Shown piece by piece: positions 9,413-18,825 of a stretch of DNA of 64,000 nt. How positions within the stretch are numbered: the first letter of the stretch is position 1; every line of letters starts with the position of its first letter. This DNA is from Sphingobacterium olei. GTDB lineage: Bacteria > Bacteroidota > Bacteroidia > Sphingobacteriales > Sphingobacteriaceae. Position numbers and translations under genes: made by a program. Where the stretch lies: positions 248,001-312,000 of the forward strand of contig NZ_SUME01000001.1 of NCBI RefSeq assembly GCF_005048855.1. Direction: 5' to 3'. The notes beneath the pieces are model-generated. The model saw only the letters and a list, made by a program, of their open reading frames with translations, ran no database searches and was not told where the DNA came from.

Positions 9413-10678
9413 ATGTTAGGTATATTAAAGATAGCTAGTTCCGCTGTATTAACGGCCATATTGATATTAACGCAGTCCTGTCAGAAGCAAGACCATGGTT
9501 ATAAACAATTTTTGGAAGGAGGGGAAAAAGTTTATGTTGCAAAGGCGGATTCTCTTCAGGCTTTCCCCGGTAAGAACAGGGTGCGCCTACAATGGTTATT
9601 GCTTTCGGATCCAACTGTGGAAGGAGCAAGGGTGTATTGGAATAATGGGGCAGATTCGACGATGGTGTCCTTTCAGAAAACAGACGATATCGATACGATA
9701 AATGTCGATGTCAACGACTTGGCTGAAGGTGGATATAATTTCGAGGTAATCACTTTCGATGGCAAAGGTAACTCATCGATTAAAACGACCGTGTTCGGTT
9801 ACGCTTACGGTGAACAGTATTCGTCGTCATTAGTAGCGAGATCTTTAACTAAAGCGACGTATGTCGACGATGGCGATCTTGTGTTTGAATGGAGACGCCC
9901 CAATGAGGCAATATTAGGTACCGTATTGCGATACACTGATATCGCCGGAAACACTAAGATGAGAATACTGCCTTCAGATAAGGATACGCTAATGGTGAAT
10001 GATTGGATGCAAGAGACGCCTGCAGAATATTATACTTGGTATAAGCCAGATGCGGTAGCAGTTGATTCATTCCAGTCTGTATCTAAAGTGTTAAATCTGC
10101 AATTGGAATTTAATGGCGATAATAAGGTAGATCCTACCACGTTTTCACATTACCCGCTACCGGGGGATGCGCCACATTGGACGGGCGCTGGCAATGCCTT
10201 TACCAATCTATGGAGCGGCGTGATAGCTGGTGGTGCACCTGCGCGAGCGTGGTACCGCACGGCAAATGGTTCGGGTATGCCACACCATTTTCAATTAGAC
10301 TTAGGTAAACAGGTTTCTTTGAGTCAATTACGTTTATGGCAACGCGGTGCTATCACGGAGCACAACTTGCTATATGCGAATGGTAATCTACGGCATTTTG
10401 AAGTATGGGGCAGCAATGATCCGGCAGACGATGGTAGTTATGCGGGCTGGATTAGGTTGAACACCTGCGAGGTGGTTAAGCCATCGGGGCAGAATGTTGG
10501 TGTCAATGATCCGATAGATATCCAGCATGCGGAAGCCGGACACCTTTTTACATTTGAACAGCGTACACCAAAGGTCCGTTATATTCGAATAAAGGCAGTC
10601 GAGAATTGGGCAAAAACGGATTTCATGTTTACCAGCGAACTTCAGTTCTGGGAGTGGGGAACCCGGTTAATTTATTAA
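9413..10678 (+). CDS. DUF4998/DUF5000-type lipoprotein, putative surface binding protein
   Basis: 421 residues with a lipoprotein signal (LTQSC, Cys about 23). Residues about 45-240 look like the DUF4998 fibronectin-like region (NRVRLQWLLLSDPTVEGARV). Residues about 255-415 are a discoidin-like domain closely similar to that of the preceding protein: NLWSGVIAGG, AWYRTANGSGMPHHFQLDLG, LRLWQRGAITEHNLLYANG, FEVWGSNDP and VRYIRIKAVENWAKTDFMF. The two genes probably arose by duplication of the C-terminal domain on different N-terminal modules. Likely a surface glycan-binding accessory of the SusCD pair; ligand unknown. Confidence 0.85.
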   Translation: MLGILKIASSAVLTAILILTQSCQKQDHGYKQFLEGGEKVYVAKADSLQAFPGKNRVRLQWLLLSDPTVEGARVYWNNGADSTMVSFQKTDDIDTINVDVNDLAEGGYNFEVITFDGKGNSSIKTTVFGYAYGEQYSSSLVARSLTKATYVDDGDLVFEWRRPNEAILGTVLRYTDIAGNTKMRILPSDKDTLMVNDWMQETPAEYYTWYKPDAVAVDSFQSVSKVLNLQLEFNGDNKVDPTTFSHYPLPGDAPHWTGAGNAFTNLWSGVIAGGAPARAWYRTANGSGMPHHFQLDLGKQVSLSQLRLWQRGAITEHNLLYANGNLRHFEVWGSNDPADDGSYAGWIRLNTCEVVKPSGQNVGVNDPIDIQHAEAGHLFTFEQRTPKVRYIRIKAVENWAKTDFMFTSELQFWEWGTRLIY

Positions 10679-10679
10679 T

Positions 10680-11591
10680 ATGGAATACAACATGTTAAAA
10701 CGAAAGAAAATAATTTTAATACTATTGGTCTGGGTGTGTTTGTTCGCTACCCAGACCCATGCCCAAGCGCAGCTTACGCTTTTGAACTATAATACGCGTT
10801 ACGGTTTTCAGGGTGATAGGGCACTCATGGACAAATTTGTGGAATGGGTTAACGTAATCGATCCCGATATTGTTGCCTTTCAGGAAATGACACACTTTAC
10901 ACAGTCGGATCTAGAGATATTAGCCAAGCGGTATGGTCACCATTACGCAGTCATATCCAAGGAGTATGCACATCCGGTGGCCATAACCTCCCGCTATCCT
11001 ATTGTAAATATACAGAAAGTAACCGTAAACTTATGGCATGGGTATATTTACGGTAATATAAAGGGAATCCACTTTTTTGTAACGCATCTTTCACCGTTTG
11101 ACTGGGAAAGCAGAAAGAGGGACATTGATATGGTATTGGCACATGCGAAATTACTTCCTGTTGATGCAGGAAAGGTTATCATGGGAGATCTGAATGCCTT
11201 GTCGCCGTCAGATTCAGCACAATATGGCGAACTGGAGGTAGCAATGGCAAAGAGTGAAGGTCGCCTGGAGGCTGTTAGCGGCTTATCCATTGTAGAAGGG
11301 AAGACGATTCACAGAAATAACCTTGATGATACGAAAATAGATTACTCGGTAGTCGGGGAGGTGCTCACGAATGGTTTCACAGACGTAATTGCACATAAGC
11401 ATCCGGATTTTCAAAATAGTGTGCCGACAGAATCCGTGCGCAAAAAGAGTTCTTTTTTAAGGCGTATAGATTATATTTTCGTAAATGATGTACTTACGCC
11501 GCGCATCTTCAAGGCAGAAATTCTGAAAGATGAACTAACCCATCGCATGTCGGATCATTATCCTGTCTTACTAAAATTATCAGCTGATTAA
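10680..11591 (+). CDS. secreted endonuclease/exonuclease/phosphatase (EEP) family hydrolase
   Basis: 303 residues; an internal Met at 10692 is an equally good start. A signal peptide ends near ATQTHAQA (about residue 30). EEP catalytic motifs are present in order: LLNYNTRYG (Asn), AFQEM (Glu 69), VTHLSPF (His), MGDLNALSP (Asp/Asn), RRIDYIF (Asp) and MSDHYPV (Asp-His). The fold covers Mg-dependent phosphodiesterases and phosphatases such as sphingomyelinases and inositol phosphatases. Being exported and last in the SusCD operon, it probably removes phosphate from the substrate in the periplasm or at the surface. The exact bond cleaved is unknown. Confidence 0.85.
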   Translation: MEYNMLKRKKIILILLVWVCLFATQTHAQAQLTLLNYNTRYGFQGDRALMDKFVEWVNVIDPDIVAFQEMTHFTQSDLEILAKRYGHHYAVISKEYAHPVAITSRYPIVNIQKVTVNLWHGYIYGNIKGIHFFVTHLSPFDWESRKRDIDMVLAHAKLLPVDAGKVIMGDLNALSPSDSAQYGELEVAMAKSEGRLEAVSGLSIVEGKTIHRNNLDDTKIDYSVVGEVLTNGFTDVIAHKHPDFQNSVPTESVRKKSSFLRRIDYIFVNDVLTPRIFKAEILKDELTHRMSDHYPVLLKLSAD

Positions 11592-11614
11592 ACTTTAGTC
11601 GTCTTTTCTTCTAT

Positions 11615-11654
11615 CCATAAAAAAACACAGCCTATCAAAGCTGTGTTTTTATGG
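11615..11654. terminator. bidirectional rho-independent terminator between convergent operons
   Basis: CCATAAAAA..CACAGC pairs with GCTGTGTTTTTATGG around a short loop, with A and T tracts on both sides. It lies between the ends of the plus-strand EEP gene and the minus-strand phosphoesterase gene. Confidence 0.85.
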
Positions 11655-11666
11655 ACGTAAATGGTT

Positions 11667-12791
11667 TTATTTACTGAATTCAACGATGAATTCGTTTCTC
11701 TCATCTTTCTTCCAGGCATGCTCCTGTGTCGTTGGTGAGATGCCAAAAAGTGGTGAGAATGTTTTCACCTTTACCGTCTTGTTATCTGGCAAAAATTCCA
11801 ATAATCTTAACCAGCCATCTCCACCATTACCGTATCGGTGTCCGCCACCCATCGATTGTGAATCGAAAAGTATCTGATGTACGTTTTTGCCAGCTTGGTT
11901 CTTGTCAAGTTTATAGCCCTCTCCAGAGATATGGCCACACAGCACCATTTCAATATTAGTACTGGGTTCGACCAGCTTTTGCCAGATTTGCTCCCCATTA
12001 TTTGAAGATGGTAAGGTTATTCGGTCTGACTTTTGGATCTCATTGTTGATGGAATACGGCTCATAGACAAACCATTTGTTTTCGCCGGCCATGCGCATAT
12101 CCTTCGCATTCAGATAAGCGTGCGTGGTGAGTACAATGCGGTGGTTCTTATATTGTTCCATTTCAGCGATTCGTTTAGCCCAAGTGATAACGGTATCTCT
12201 TGGTGCCCATTCGATTGTCATGAACAAATAGTCTTGTCCATTCAGTGATTTCAGCTCGTATGCCGAATTTTCTAACGTAGGCAAGCCATCCTCATTGGTG
12301 CTGTTTTGCACGATAGTATTCCTGTTTTTCCAATTCTTATCAATTTGAAAAAAATCAGCATAACGGGACCTGCGTTTTCCCGCCATATCGATACTGTAGT
12401 CGTGATTACCAGTGGCAGCTATATATGGTATCTTACCATCAAGCCTCGAAAAGGATTTTGATGCCGCCTCCCACTGTTTCTGGGCGGACTGATCTCCATC
12501 GTGTCCCTGATTTATAATATCATTTTGTTCCACGAGGTCGCCTACACAGACGACCATTTTAATATTAAGGGTATCGATGTTATCTTCGATCCAGCTCATC
12601 ATCATATCAAGGATAGGCTGATTTCTATTGTACTTAACATAATTTTGCAGATCCGGAATCATAACTATAGACCAGGAATCTTTATGCGTGAGTGATGGTT
12701 TCTCAAATTTAGCCTGCGAAAAAGCAACCTGATGGCTTAATGCCAGATAAATAAAACTCAAATAAAATATTTTCTTCATCATGTTTATCAT
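11667..12791 (-). CDS. secreted calcineurin-like metallophosphoesterase
   Basis: 374 residues; the alternative start MMKKIF a few codons later gives a cleaner signal peptide (IFYLSFIYLALSHQVAFSQA). The dinuclear-metal motifs are in order: IPDLQNY (the usual D-x-H has D-x-Q here), VCVGDLVEQND, AATGNHDYS, LTTHAYLN and LCGHISGEGYK. The family cleaves phosphomonoesters or phosphodiesters. The gene starts 3 bases after the SusD stop, so it belongs to the SusC2-SusD2 operon and likely acts on its substrate in the periplasm. The Gln in the first motif is also seen in other secreted members and need not mean inactivity. Confidence 0.85.
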   Translation of the reverse strand: MINMMKKIFYLSFIYLALSHQVAFSQAKFEKPSLTHKDSWSIVMIPDLQNYVKYNRNQPILDMMMSWIEDNIDTLNIKMVVCVGDLVEQNDIINQGHDGDQSAQKQWEAASKSFSRLDGKIPYIAATGNHDYSIDMAGKRRSRYADFFQIDKNWKNRNTIVQNSTNEDGLPTLENSAYELKSLNGQDYLFMTIEWAPRDTVITWAKRIAEMEQYKNHRIVLTTHAYLNAKDMRMAGENKWFVYEPYSINNEIQKSDRITLPSSNNGEQIWQKLVEPSTNIEMVLCGHISGEGYKLDKNQAGKNVHQILFDSQSMGGGHRYGNGGDGWLRLLEFLPDNKTVKVKTFSPLFGISPTTQEHAWKKDERNEFIVEFSK

Positions 12792-12794
12792 TTT

Positions 12795-14555
12795 TTAATA
12801 GCCTGGATTTTGTTCTAGTTCTGGATTTGCCGTAATTTCTGCCGTTGGGATAGGCCAGTATTCATCCTTCCTGACTTTGTATACGACATTTTGTGTACCG
12901 AAGGATTTGACCGCTTCCGCGTGGTTGTATTGCGGTGTGTAATTTTCGTCCAGACTGGTTAATACATTAGCTGTCCAAGGCCTTGCGGCGCGATTGAGGT
13001 ATAAGTATCCATTCAGGATATCTTCTCCGATTTCCCAGCGACGGATATCGTGCCAGCGTAAGCCATCGTTAGCCAATTCAATCTTGCGTTCATACCGCAA
13101 GGCTTTTCGCAGCTGCGTCTGAGATAGGTTTTGCGGTAATTCCGGCATCTTGGCGCGTAAGCGAACCGCATTGATCGCATTATAGGTGCTTGCATCAATG
13201 TCATTCGCTTCAATTTTAGCTTCAGCATAAATCAGTAACAACTCAGCATAACGGAATACACCAACATTAAGATCGCTTTCACCGTTGACAGAAGTGGTGT
13301 TAAAATCAGCTATATCCACATGCTTTCGCCATAAATAACCACTATAAGAACGCGCCGAATTAGTCAGATCGGTATTGGCATTACTAGAGGGGGTCGTACC
13401 AGTACCATTGATTATCGGCCAATAGTTTGCAATAGTTGGAAAAGCAGTGTTCATTTCGAATTGATATCCCATAAAGCGTGAATGAGGCCGTACACAGTAC
13501 ATATCTAACCGAGGGTCGCGATTTGCAAATGGATTTTGCGCATCATACAGTTGCGATTCCGTAATGGGAAATCCCGCTATATCTTGGAAAGAATCGATAA
13601 AATCTTGCGTAGGTCCCCAATAGGCAACGCCTCTTCCCAGACGAGAGGCAGAATAGTACTGTTGGTTGTGAACGTTCCCTGCGATATTCCGATTGTATTC
13701 CATGATCCAGATCCATTCTTTACTAGAACGAAAGCCCTCATGACCGAATATATTAGTTACATCGGGTTCACCCGAGGTATGATCTTGGCCCGCGAATGCT
13801 ACAGATGCATTGAATGGGGTCAGTTCATGGATACCTGATGATAGATCAATAGCGGTTTTGGCGGCTGAAGCGGCTACGGCATATTGTTCACTGTATAGGG
13901 CAACTCTCGCTTTTAGCATATAGGCGGCAATACGGCTCGCACGCACATGTCCTACACTGGATTGGGATACAGGAAGTGCTTCGGCTATTGCCGTCATTTC
14001 GTTTATAATCCATTGTTGGATGTCAGATTTTGGCGTTTGTGGTACATTGGTATTACCTAAGGTAACCGCTTTTTCCAGCAGCGGTACATCACCATATAAT
14101 TCGATGAGTTGAGAATATGCATATGCGCGGATAAAGCGCAGTTCGGCATCGATCTGATTATATGTCGCGTCAGCAACGGTTCCTTTCAACGAAGTTAGGT
14201 TATCTAATACCGTGTGTACGCGTGCAATAGTCTTATAATGCGCCCCCCAGGGTTTGGTCGCTAAGGCATTGTCTGTGGTGTAGGCACTGGTGATGCCAGG
14301 TGTATAGTTGTTTCCCGGGCGCGTATACCCTACATCAGTAATATTGTCAATTACATGGATGAAGGGGGTGCTGCTTGCATCCAGTAGGGTGATCGCTTTA
14401 TAAGCCCCTAAAAGTCCGTATTCAGCCTCTTTAATAGTTGCTGGAAATAAGCCGGTCGTAGGGCCATTTTGTGGAAATTTATCTAGATCACAGGATGAAA
14501 ATACAAGACCGATGACCAGTCCGATTCCATATATCTTTTTTGCGAGATTTCTCAT
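12795..14555 (-). CDS. SusD/RagB-family outer-membrane lipoprotein (2)
   Basis: 586 residues with lipobox VFSSC (Cys about 22). The N-terminal SusD helices are visible (AEYGLLGAYKAITLLDASST; ELRFIRAYAYSQLIELYGDV), as is the C-terminal block (LLLIYAEAKIEAND; ALRYERKIELANDGLRWHDI; YWPIPTAEI). It pairs with the SusC gene 2 bases upstream. It is clearly different from the first SusD in this window, so the two pairs probably take up different substrates or different size classes of one substrate. Confidence 0.93.
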   Translation of the reverse strand: MRNLAKKIYGIGLVIGLVFSSCDLDKFPQNGPTTGLFPATIKEAEYGLLGAYKAITLLDASSTPFIHVIDNITDVGYTRPGNNYTPGITSAYTTDNALATKPWGAHYKTIARVHTVLDNLTSLKGTVADATYNQIDAELRFIRAYAYSQLIELYGDVPLLEKAVTLGNTNVPQTPKSDIQQWIINEMTAIAEALPVSQSSVGHVRASRIAAYMLKARVALYSEQYAVAASAAKTAIDLSSGIHELTPFNASVAFAGQDHTSGEPDVTNIFGHEGFRSSKEWIWIMEYNRNIAGNVHNQQYYSASRLGRGVAYWGPTQDFIDSFQDIAGFPITESQLYDAQNPFANRDPRLDMYCVRPHSRFMGYQFEMNTAFPTIANYWPIINGTGTTPSSNANTDLTNSARSYSGYLWRKHVDIADFNTTSVNGESDLNVGVFRYAELLLIYAEAKIEANDIDASTYNAINAVRLRAKMPELPQNLSQTQLRKALRYERKIELANDGLRWHDIRRWEIGEDILNGYLYLNRAARPWTANVLTSLDENYTPQYNHAEAVKSFGTQNVVYKVRKDEYWPIPTAEITANPELEQNPGY

Positions 14556-14557
14556 TT

Positions 14558-17500
14558 TTAAAATTTTAAATCAATACCGAATGTGTATACTTTTACTTGT
14601 GGATAAAAATTCCCACCACCAAGTGCGACACCATCGTTGGCTGCAGCATTGTAGTTAATTTCAGGGTCGTAGCCCTCATAGAAATTTGTTCTGGTAAACA
14701 GGTTTTGTCCGTTCAAGTAGATGTATGCGCCGCCGATTTTCAGGTTCGAAAGCAGATTTTTAGGTATTTCATAACCTAACTGTACATTTTTCACCCGAAG
14801 GTATGCGGCACTGCGCATCCAAAAAGTTGAGTTTTGCGGATTGTTTGTTGATGCAATTGATAGGCGAGGTAATATCGCGTTTGGGTTGTCCGGCGTCCAG
14901 TAGTCCAATTGCCACGGTTTGATGGAACTAACATTCACGGTAGGGATAACATAATGTGAGTTTAGGTATCCATCCACTTTGCCCACTCCTTGTAAAAAAG
15001 TACTGAATTTAAATCCTTTATACCCCAGGTCGAGGTTGAACCCGTAGGTATAACGTGGGATGGTACTTCCAATGATAGTTTTGTCATCATCGTTCAAACG
15101 ACCATCACCAATAGGATTGCCAGCATCATCAAATGCACCTCCTATATCTTTATAACGAATGTCTCCAGGTTGTAATGTGCCAAATTGGGTAGGGCCGTTG
15201 TCAATTTCCTCCTGACTTTGATAATAACCATCTGCAATATAGCCGTAGATGGAATTAATTGCATAACCTTGCTGCTGACGTAAAAAAGTACCGTCTGTTG
15301 CGTCGCGCATATCTAAGATCTTGTTTTTGACATCCGAAAGGTTGAAGCCGGCGCCCAGACTGAACTCGCCAAATTTGTTGTCGTAACGCGCCGACACCTC
15401 CCAGCCCTTATTGCTTACTTTTCCCGCATTCTGAAACGCATCATTGAGACCAGTCAGTTGAGAAGTGTATAATTTCATCAAAATACCGTCGGTAGTTTTG
15501 CTGTACCAATCAAAGGTAAATGAGAATTTATTGAATAATGCCGCATCCAATCCCACACCGGTCATTGTAGTAGCTTCCCATCGTAAAGCAGGGTTAGCCA
15601 TGTCATTTTGGCTAATAAGCGGATAGATATTACCGCCCATCGAAATACTTCCTACCGCAAGCTCAGATGCAAATGGGTAATAGGACGAGCCAATATTTTG
15701 ATTACCGAGCTTGCCCCATGAGCCGCGAAACTTCAACTGATTAATTTGATTGCGCAGAGGTTCCATAAACGATTCTTCACTAATACGCCATCCAGCAGAA
15801 AAAGAGGGGAAAGTAGCCCATTGGTTTTTGCCGGTAAAGCGCGAACTTCCATCGTAGCGGATGTTGGCTTCAAATAGGTACCGATCTTTGAAGGAGTAGT
15901 TAAATCTTCCAAATGCCGACACCAGTAGCCACTCTTGAATCGAGCCCCCGTTGCGCTGAGTTTCGTTATTGGCTCCGGCATCCAGTACTTCATACGTATC
16001 GTACATATAATCCCTGCGATATCCCATGAGGTATCTGTCGTTATAGGATTCGCGAGACACACCTGCCATTAATTTAAAATCGTGATCAGCAAATCTTTTT
16101 TCGGCGGTAGAGGTAAAGAAATAATTGCCGTAGAAATAGCGCCGTGCACTTTCCTCGAGTTCTGTTGTGGTATTTGCTGCTCCGGCAGGTGATCCGTCGT
16201 CGTTGTAGGTTTCTACCCGCTTAGTGAAGATGTGGCTGTTCCGGGTTTCATAGCGCGGTGCAATTGTTCCGACTAGGTTCAGCCACGGCACAGGTGTATA
16301 GTTTAAGCTTAGGTTACCGTAAAACTCCAGATTATTTGTTTTGCGGTTTCCACCTTCCTCGATAAAGGCAACGGGATTGTTGGATACCCAGCCTTCGCTC
16401 CAAAGTCCATTGCGTCGAATGGGGATAATTGTAGGCATACGCCCCAGGTAGTTCCAGATGGTGCCTTCGCTGGCTATCTGTAGGCGGTCTCTGTTGACGA
16501 CCGACATGTCCAACTTGATATTGAATTTCTCACTGGGTGTGATATCCATATTGTTTCGCAGGGTATATCGAGTAAATCCCGTATTTTCAATGACACCCTT
16601 CTGCGTAGCATAGCTAAAAGACGGCGCCACACGAAGAATTCCGGTATTCGCTGCGAGTCCTATAAAGTGGTTTTGGGTGAAGCCCGATCCTTGTAGGATG
16701 GCCTCTTGCCAATCAAAATTATCTGGATCGGCTTCGTACGAGCGCCGAAATGCTTCGATATCTTCCTCACTGTAAAGTATGCTGTTACCATCATTAACAC
16801 TGGCTTCATTAAATACTCTCATGTAGGTAAACCCGTCTGTAACTTCGGGAATAGCGGTCGGATGCTGAAAGCCAGTATAGCCTCTATAATCAACAGACAT
16901 TTTATCTTTACCCCGTTTGGTAGTAATGAGGATCACGCCGTTTGCTGCACGTGAACCATAAATTGCGGCCGAGGCTGCATCTTTCAGTACGGTGATGTTT
17001 TCAATAAGATTGTAATCAATGTTGTCAATGGATCCGGCAACACCATCGATCATAACGAGCGGAGAACTGTCGGATCCGCCAAAGGAACTAATACCGCGGA
17101 TGCGGATCTGTCCAGCATCTCCTCCGGGAGATCCGGTTTGTGAGGTCACTGTTACGCCGGGAGCCAGACCCTGCAGGGCCGTAGACGTAGAAAGATTGGG
17201 TCTACGCTCAAGCTGTCCGCTTTCGATAACCGATACCGAGCCGGTCAGGTTGCCTTTCTTTTGTGTGCCATAACCGACCACAATTACTTCTTCCAAATCG
17301 GTGTAATCGCCGGTCATAGTTACATTGACCTCGTTCTGCGTCGTAACAGTTCTTTCTGTGGTCGTATATCCGACAAGAGAAAATACGAGAACATCGCCTT
17401 CCCGTGCCTGCACTTCATAGGTGCCATTTTTCTCAGAAGCGGATAATGGAGCTGAATTCGATTTTAGGCTAATGGATACACCTTGTAATGCCTCTCCATT

Positions 17501-17602
17501 CGTATTGCTAATCTCTCCGCTCACTTTTTTGGATTGCTGTGCTGTTGCTATTCCAAAGGGAAATAGCAACAGCAATAAAATAAAATGCAGCTGTTTTTTC
17601 AT
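14558..17602 (-). CDS. SusC/RagA-family TonB-dependent outer-membrane transporter (2)
   Basis: 1014 residues. The signal peptide ends at GIATAQQ (about 22). A carboxypeptidase-regulatory-like domain follows (SGEISNTNGEALQGVSISL), then the plug (EEVIVVGYGTQKKGNLTGSV; SPLVMIDGVAGS; VLKDAASAAIYGSRAANGVI) and the barrel, ending YTFGIDLKF. It has no STN domain. It heads a three-gene minus-strand operon with SusD and a phosphoesterase. Its upstream region carries a -7-like box and an inverted repeat, and the DeoR-type regulator gene lies directly beyond, which suggests local control. Confidence 0.93.
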   Translation of the reverse strand: MKKQLHFILLLLLFPFGIATAQQSKKVSGEISNTNGEALQGVSISLKSNSAPLSASEKNGTYEVQAREGDVLVFSLVGYTTTERTVTTQNEVNVTMTGDYTDLEEVIVVGYGTQKKGNLTGSVSVIESGQLERRPNLSTSTALQGLAPGVTVTSQTGSPGGDAGQIRIRGISSFGGSDSSPLVMIDGVAGSIDNIDYNLIENITVLKDAASAAIYGSRAANGVILITTKRGKDKMSVDYRGYTGFQHPTAIPEVTDGFTYMRVFNEASVNDGNSILYSEEDIEAFRRSYEADPDNFDWQEAILQGSGFTQNHFIGLAANTGILRVAPSFSYATQKGVIENTGFTRYTLRNNMDITPSEKFNIKLDMSVVNRDRLQIASEGTIWNYLGRMPTIIPIRRNGLWSEGWVSNNPVAFIEEGGNRKTNNLEFYGNLSLNYTPVPWLNLVGTIAPRYETRNSHIFTKRVETYNDDGSPAGAANTTTELEESARRYFYGNYFFTSTAEKRFADHDFKLMAGVSRESYNDRYLMGYRRDYMYDTYEVLDAGANNETQRNGGSIQEWLLVSAFGRFNYSFKDRYLFEANIRYDGSSRFTGKNQWATFPSFSAGWRISEESFMEPLRNQINQLKFRGSWGKLGNQNIGSSYYPFASELAVGSISMGGNIYPLISQNDMANPALRWEATTMTGVGLDAALFNKFSFTFDWYSKTTDGILMKLYTSQLTGLNDAFQNAGKVSNKGWEVSARYDNKFGEFSLGAGFNLSDVKNKILDMRDATDGTFLRQQQGYAINSIYGYIADGYYQSQEEIDNGPTQFGTLQPGDIRYKDIGGAFDDAGNPIGDGRLNDDDKTIIGSTIPRYTYGFNLDLGYKGFKFSTFLQGVGKVDGYLNSHYVIPTVNVSSIKPWQLDYWTPDNPNAILPRLSIASTNNPQNSTFWMRSAAYLRVKNVQLGYEIPKNLLSNLKIGGAYIYLNGQNLFTRTNFYEGYDPEINYNAAANDGVALGGGNFYPQVKVYTFGIDLKF

Positions 17603-17690
17603 TACATCTGGTATTAGTATTGATGATTTAAATTTATTTACTTTACTTATCGATGTTCCAGCGATGTTTTAAAAGTATTTAATTTTGTTT

Positions 17691-17698
17691 CAAAAGTA
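17691..17698 (-). promoter_or_regulatory. possible -7 box of the SusC2 operon
   Basis: CAAAAGTA on the plus strand reads TACTTTTG on the minus strand and fits TAnnTTTG. It lies 89 bases upstream of the SusC2 start. No good TTTG -33 box is seen, as expected if an activator or repressor controls the site. Confidence 0.4.
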
Positions 17699-17700
17699 AA

Positions 17701-17726
17701 CGATAACTGTTTTTTAAATGTTATCG
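17701..17726. promoter_or_regulatory. inverted repeat CGATAAC-N12-GTTATCG, candidate operator
   Basis: Perfect 7-bp arms separated by 12 bases lie immediately upstream of the SusC2 -7-like box, where -33 contacts would be. A related TTATCGAT half-site occurs again at 17647-17654 between the box and the gene. This suits a dimeric repressor, possibly the adjacent DeoR-type protein. No copy of the motif was found in the DeoR/MFS intergenic region. Confidence 0.4.
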
Positions 17727-17903
17727 ATATGTTTATTTTATGTTAATATTTTATAAAATAAATAGTTTTGACTACAAAAAATGACTTTTTACTTGATTTA
17801 TATTTTTTGGTTACCGATTTTCGAAAATAAAAAAAAGATTTTTAAATAAAAATAAATATTTAAAAATCTTTTAAAAATGATGTTTTGAAAATTCGTTAGT
17901 TGG

Positions 17904-18668
17904 TTAAGTCACGATAACCCGGATGCCGAGATCTTCCAGGTGTGCGATATATTCTTTCGGTGTCTTATTGTCGGTGATAATATAGTCTACTTCTTCAAGG
18001 TTACAGATTTTTCCAAGACCTCTTCGCCCGAACTTCGTGTGGTCGGCTAAGACAACAACATTTTGCGAGGTTTGTAGCATTTTTTGGTTCAGTGTGGTTT
18101 CGGAGATGTTGCTGATTGATATTCCGAAATCGATGTCTATTCCGTCTACGCCTATGAAGAGCATGCCGCAAGAAACTTCTTCTAAGATATCCATGGCGTG
18201 TTGGCCAGCGACAGAGGACGAATTGGAGCGGATTAACCCGCCAAGTTGAAGTACCTCAATATTTGGTTTGTTGCATAATTCTAATGAAACTTTCAATGCT
18301 GGTGTGATCACAGTTAATGCTGTGTCGGGCTGAAGTTGTTTGGCTAGTGCGTATGCTGTTGTGCCAGAGCTTATTAAAATAGAGTCGTTGTCCTTGATAA
18401 GTTCCAGGGCAGCTTTTGCGATCCGTGTTTTTTCCTCGGCATTGATCGATTCCTTTATTAATATGGGCTTATCTGCTGTGTACGGGTTGTTGCCAGATGC
18501 ACCGCCTTTTACCCGGTATAGTAAGCTTTTTTCTTCTAAAAGTTTGAGGTCCTTACGGATCGTGACACTAGAAACGTTCATTTCGTCACAAAGTTCCTGT
18601 ATGGTAATTTTACTTTTCTCCTTTATTTTCTTTAAAATGTACTGATGTCTATCTGTTATACTTAGCAT
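17904..18668 (-). CDS. DeoR-family transcriptional regulator
   Basis: 254 residues, normal for the family. The N-terminal winged helix-turn-helix is clear: RHQYILKKIKEKSKITIQEL and NVSSVTIRKDLKLLEEKSLL (about 7-50), then RVKGGA. The C-terminal DeoRC sensor (about 75-235) has SGTTAYALAKQL, VAGQHAMDILEEV, GVDGIDIDFG, LADHTKFGRRGLG and VDYIITDN. These proteins usually repress sugar or polyol genes and are released by a phosphorylated intermediate, which fits a locus with two sugar kinases. It is divergent from the MFS operon and precedes the SusC2 operon on the same strand, so it could control both. Confidence 0.9.
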   Translation of the reverse strand: MLSITDRHQYILKKIKEKSKITIQELCDEMNVSSVTIRKDLKLLEEKSLLYRVKGGASGNNPYTADKPILIKESINAEEKTRIAKAALELIKDNDSILISSGTTAYALAKQLQPDTALTVITPALKVSLELCNKPNIEVLQLGGLIRSNSSSVAGQHAMDILEEVSCGMLFIGVDGIDIDFGISISNISETTLNQKMLQTSQNVVVLADHTKFGRRGLGKICNLEEVDYIITDNKTPKEYIAHLEDLGIRVIVT

Positions 18669-18774
18669 AATATTTCCCCTTTTTATGTAAAAATAAGAAA
18701 ATGTAATTTTATAATAAAGTGTATTTAACTTTTTTTTTCTTTACAAAAGTTTTCTTTTTAAAAATCATTATTTC

Positions 18775-18782
18775 TATATTTG
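18775..18782 (+). promoter_or_regulatory. possible -7 box of the MFS-kinase operon
   Basis: TATATTTG fits TAnnTTTG and lies about 44 bases before the MFS start. The upstream stretch to the DeoR start is very AT-rich with T tracts. No clear TTTG -33 box. Confidence 0.4.
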
Positions 18783-18825
18783 ATCAACATACTAGATATT
18801 TAATAGCAGCAACATATATAACTTT

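Noticed and set aside
3092..18787. TTGATCAA palindrome upstream of SusC1 (3092) and of the MFS gene (18780) as a shared operator
   Set aside because: An 8-base palindrome is expected by chance in AT-rich intergenic DNA, and TTGATCAA also occurs at about 1326 away from any related gene.
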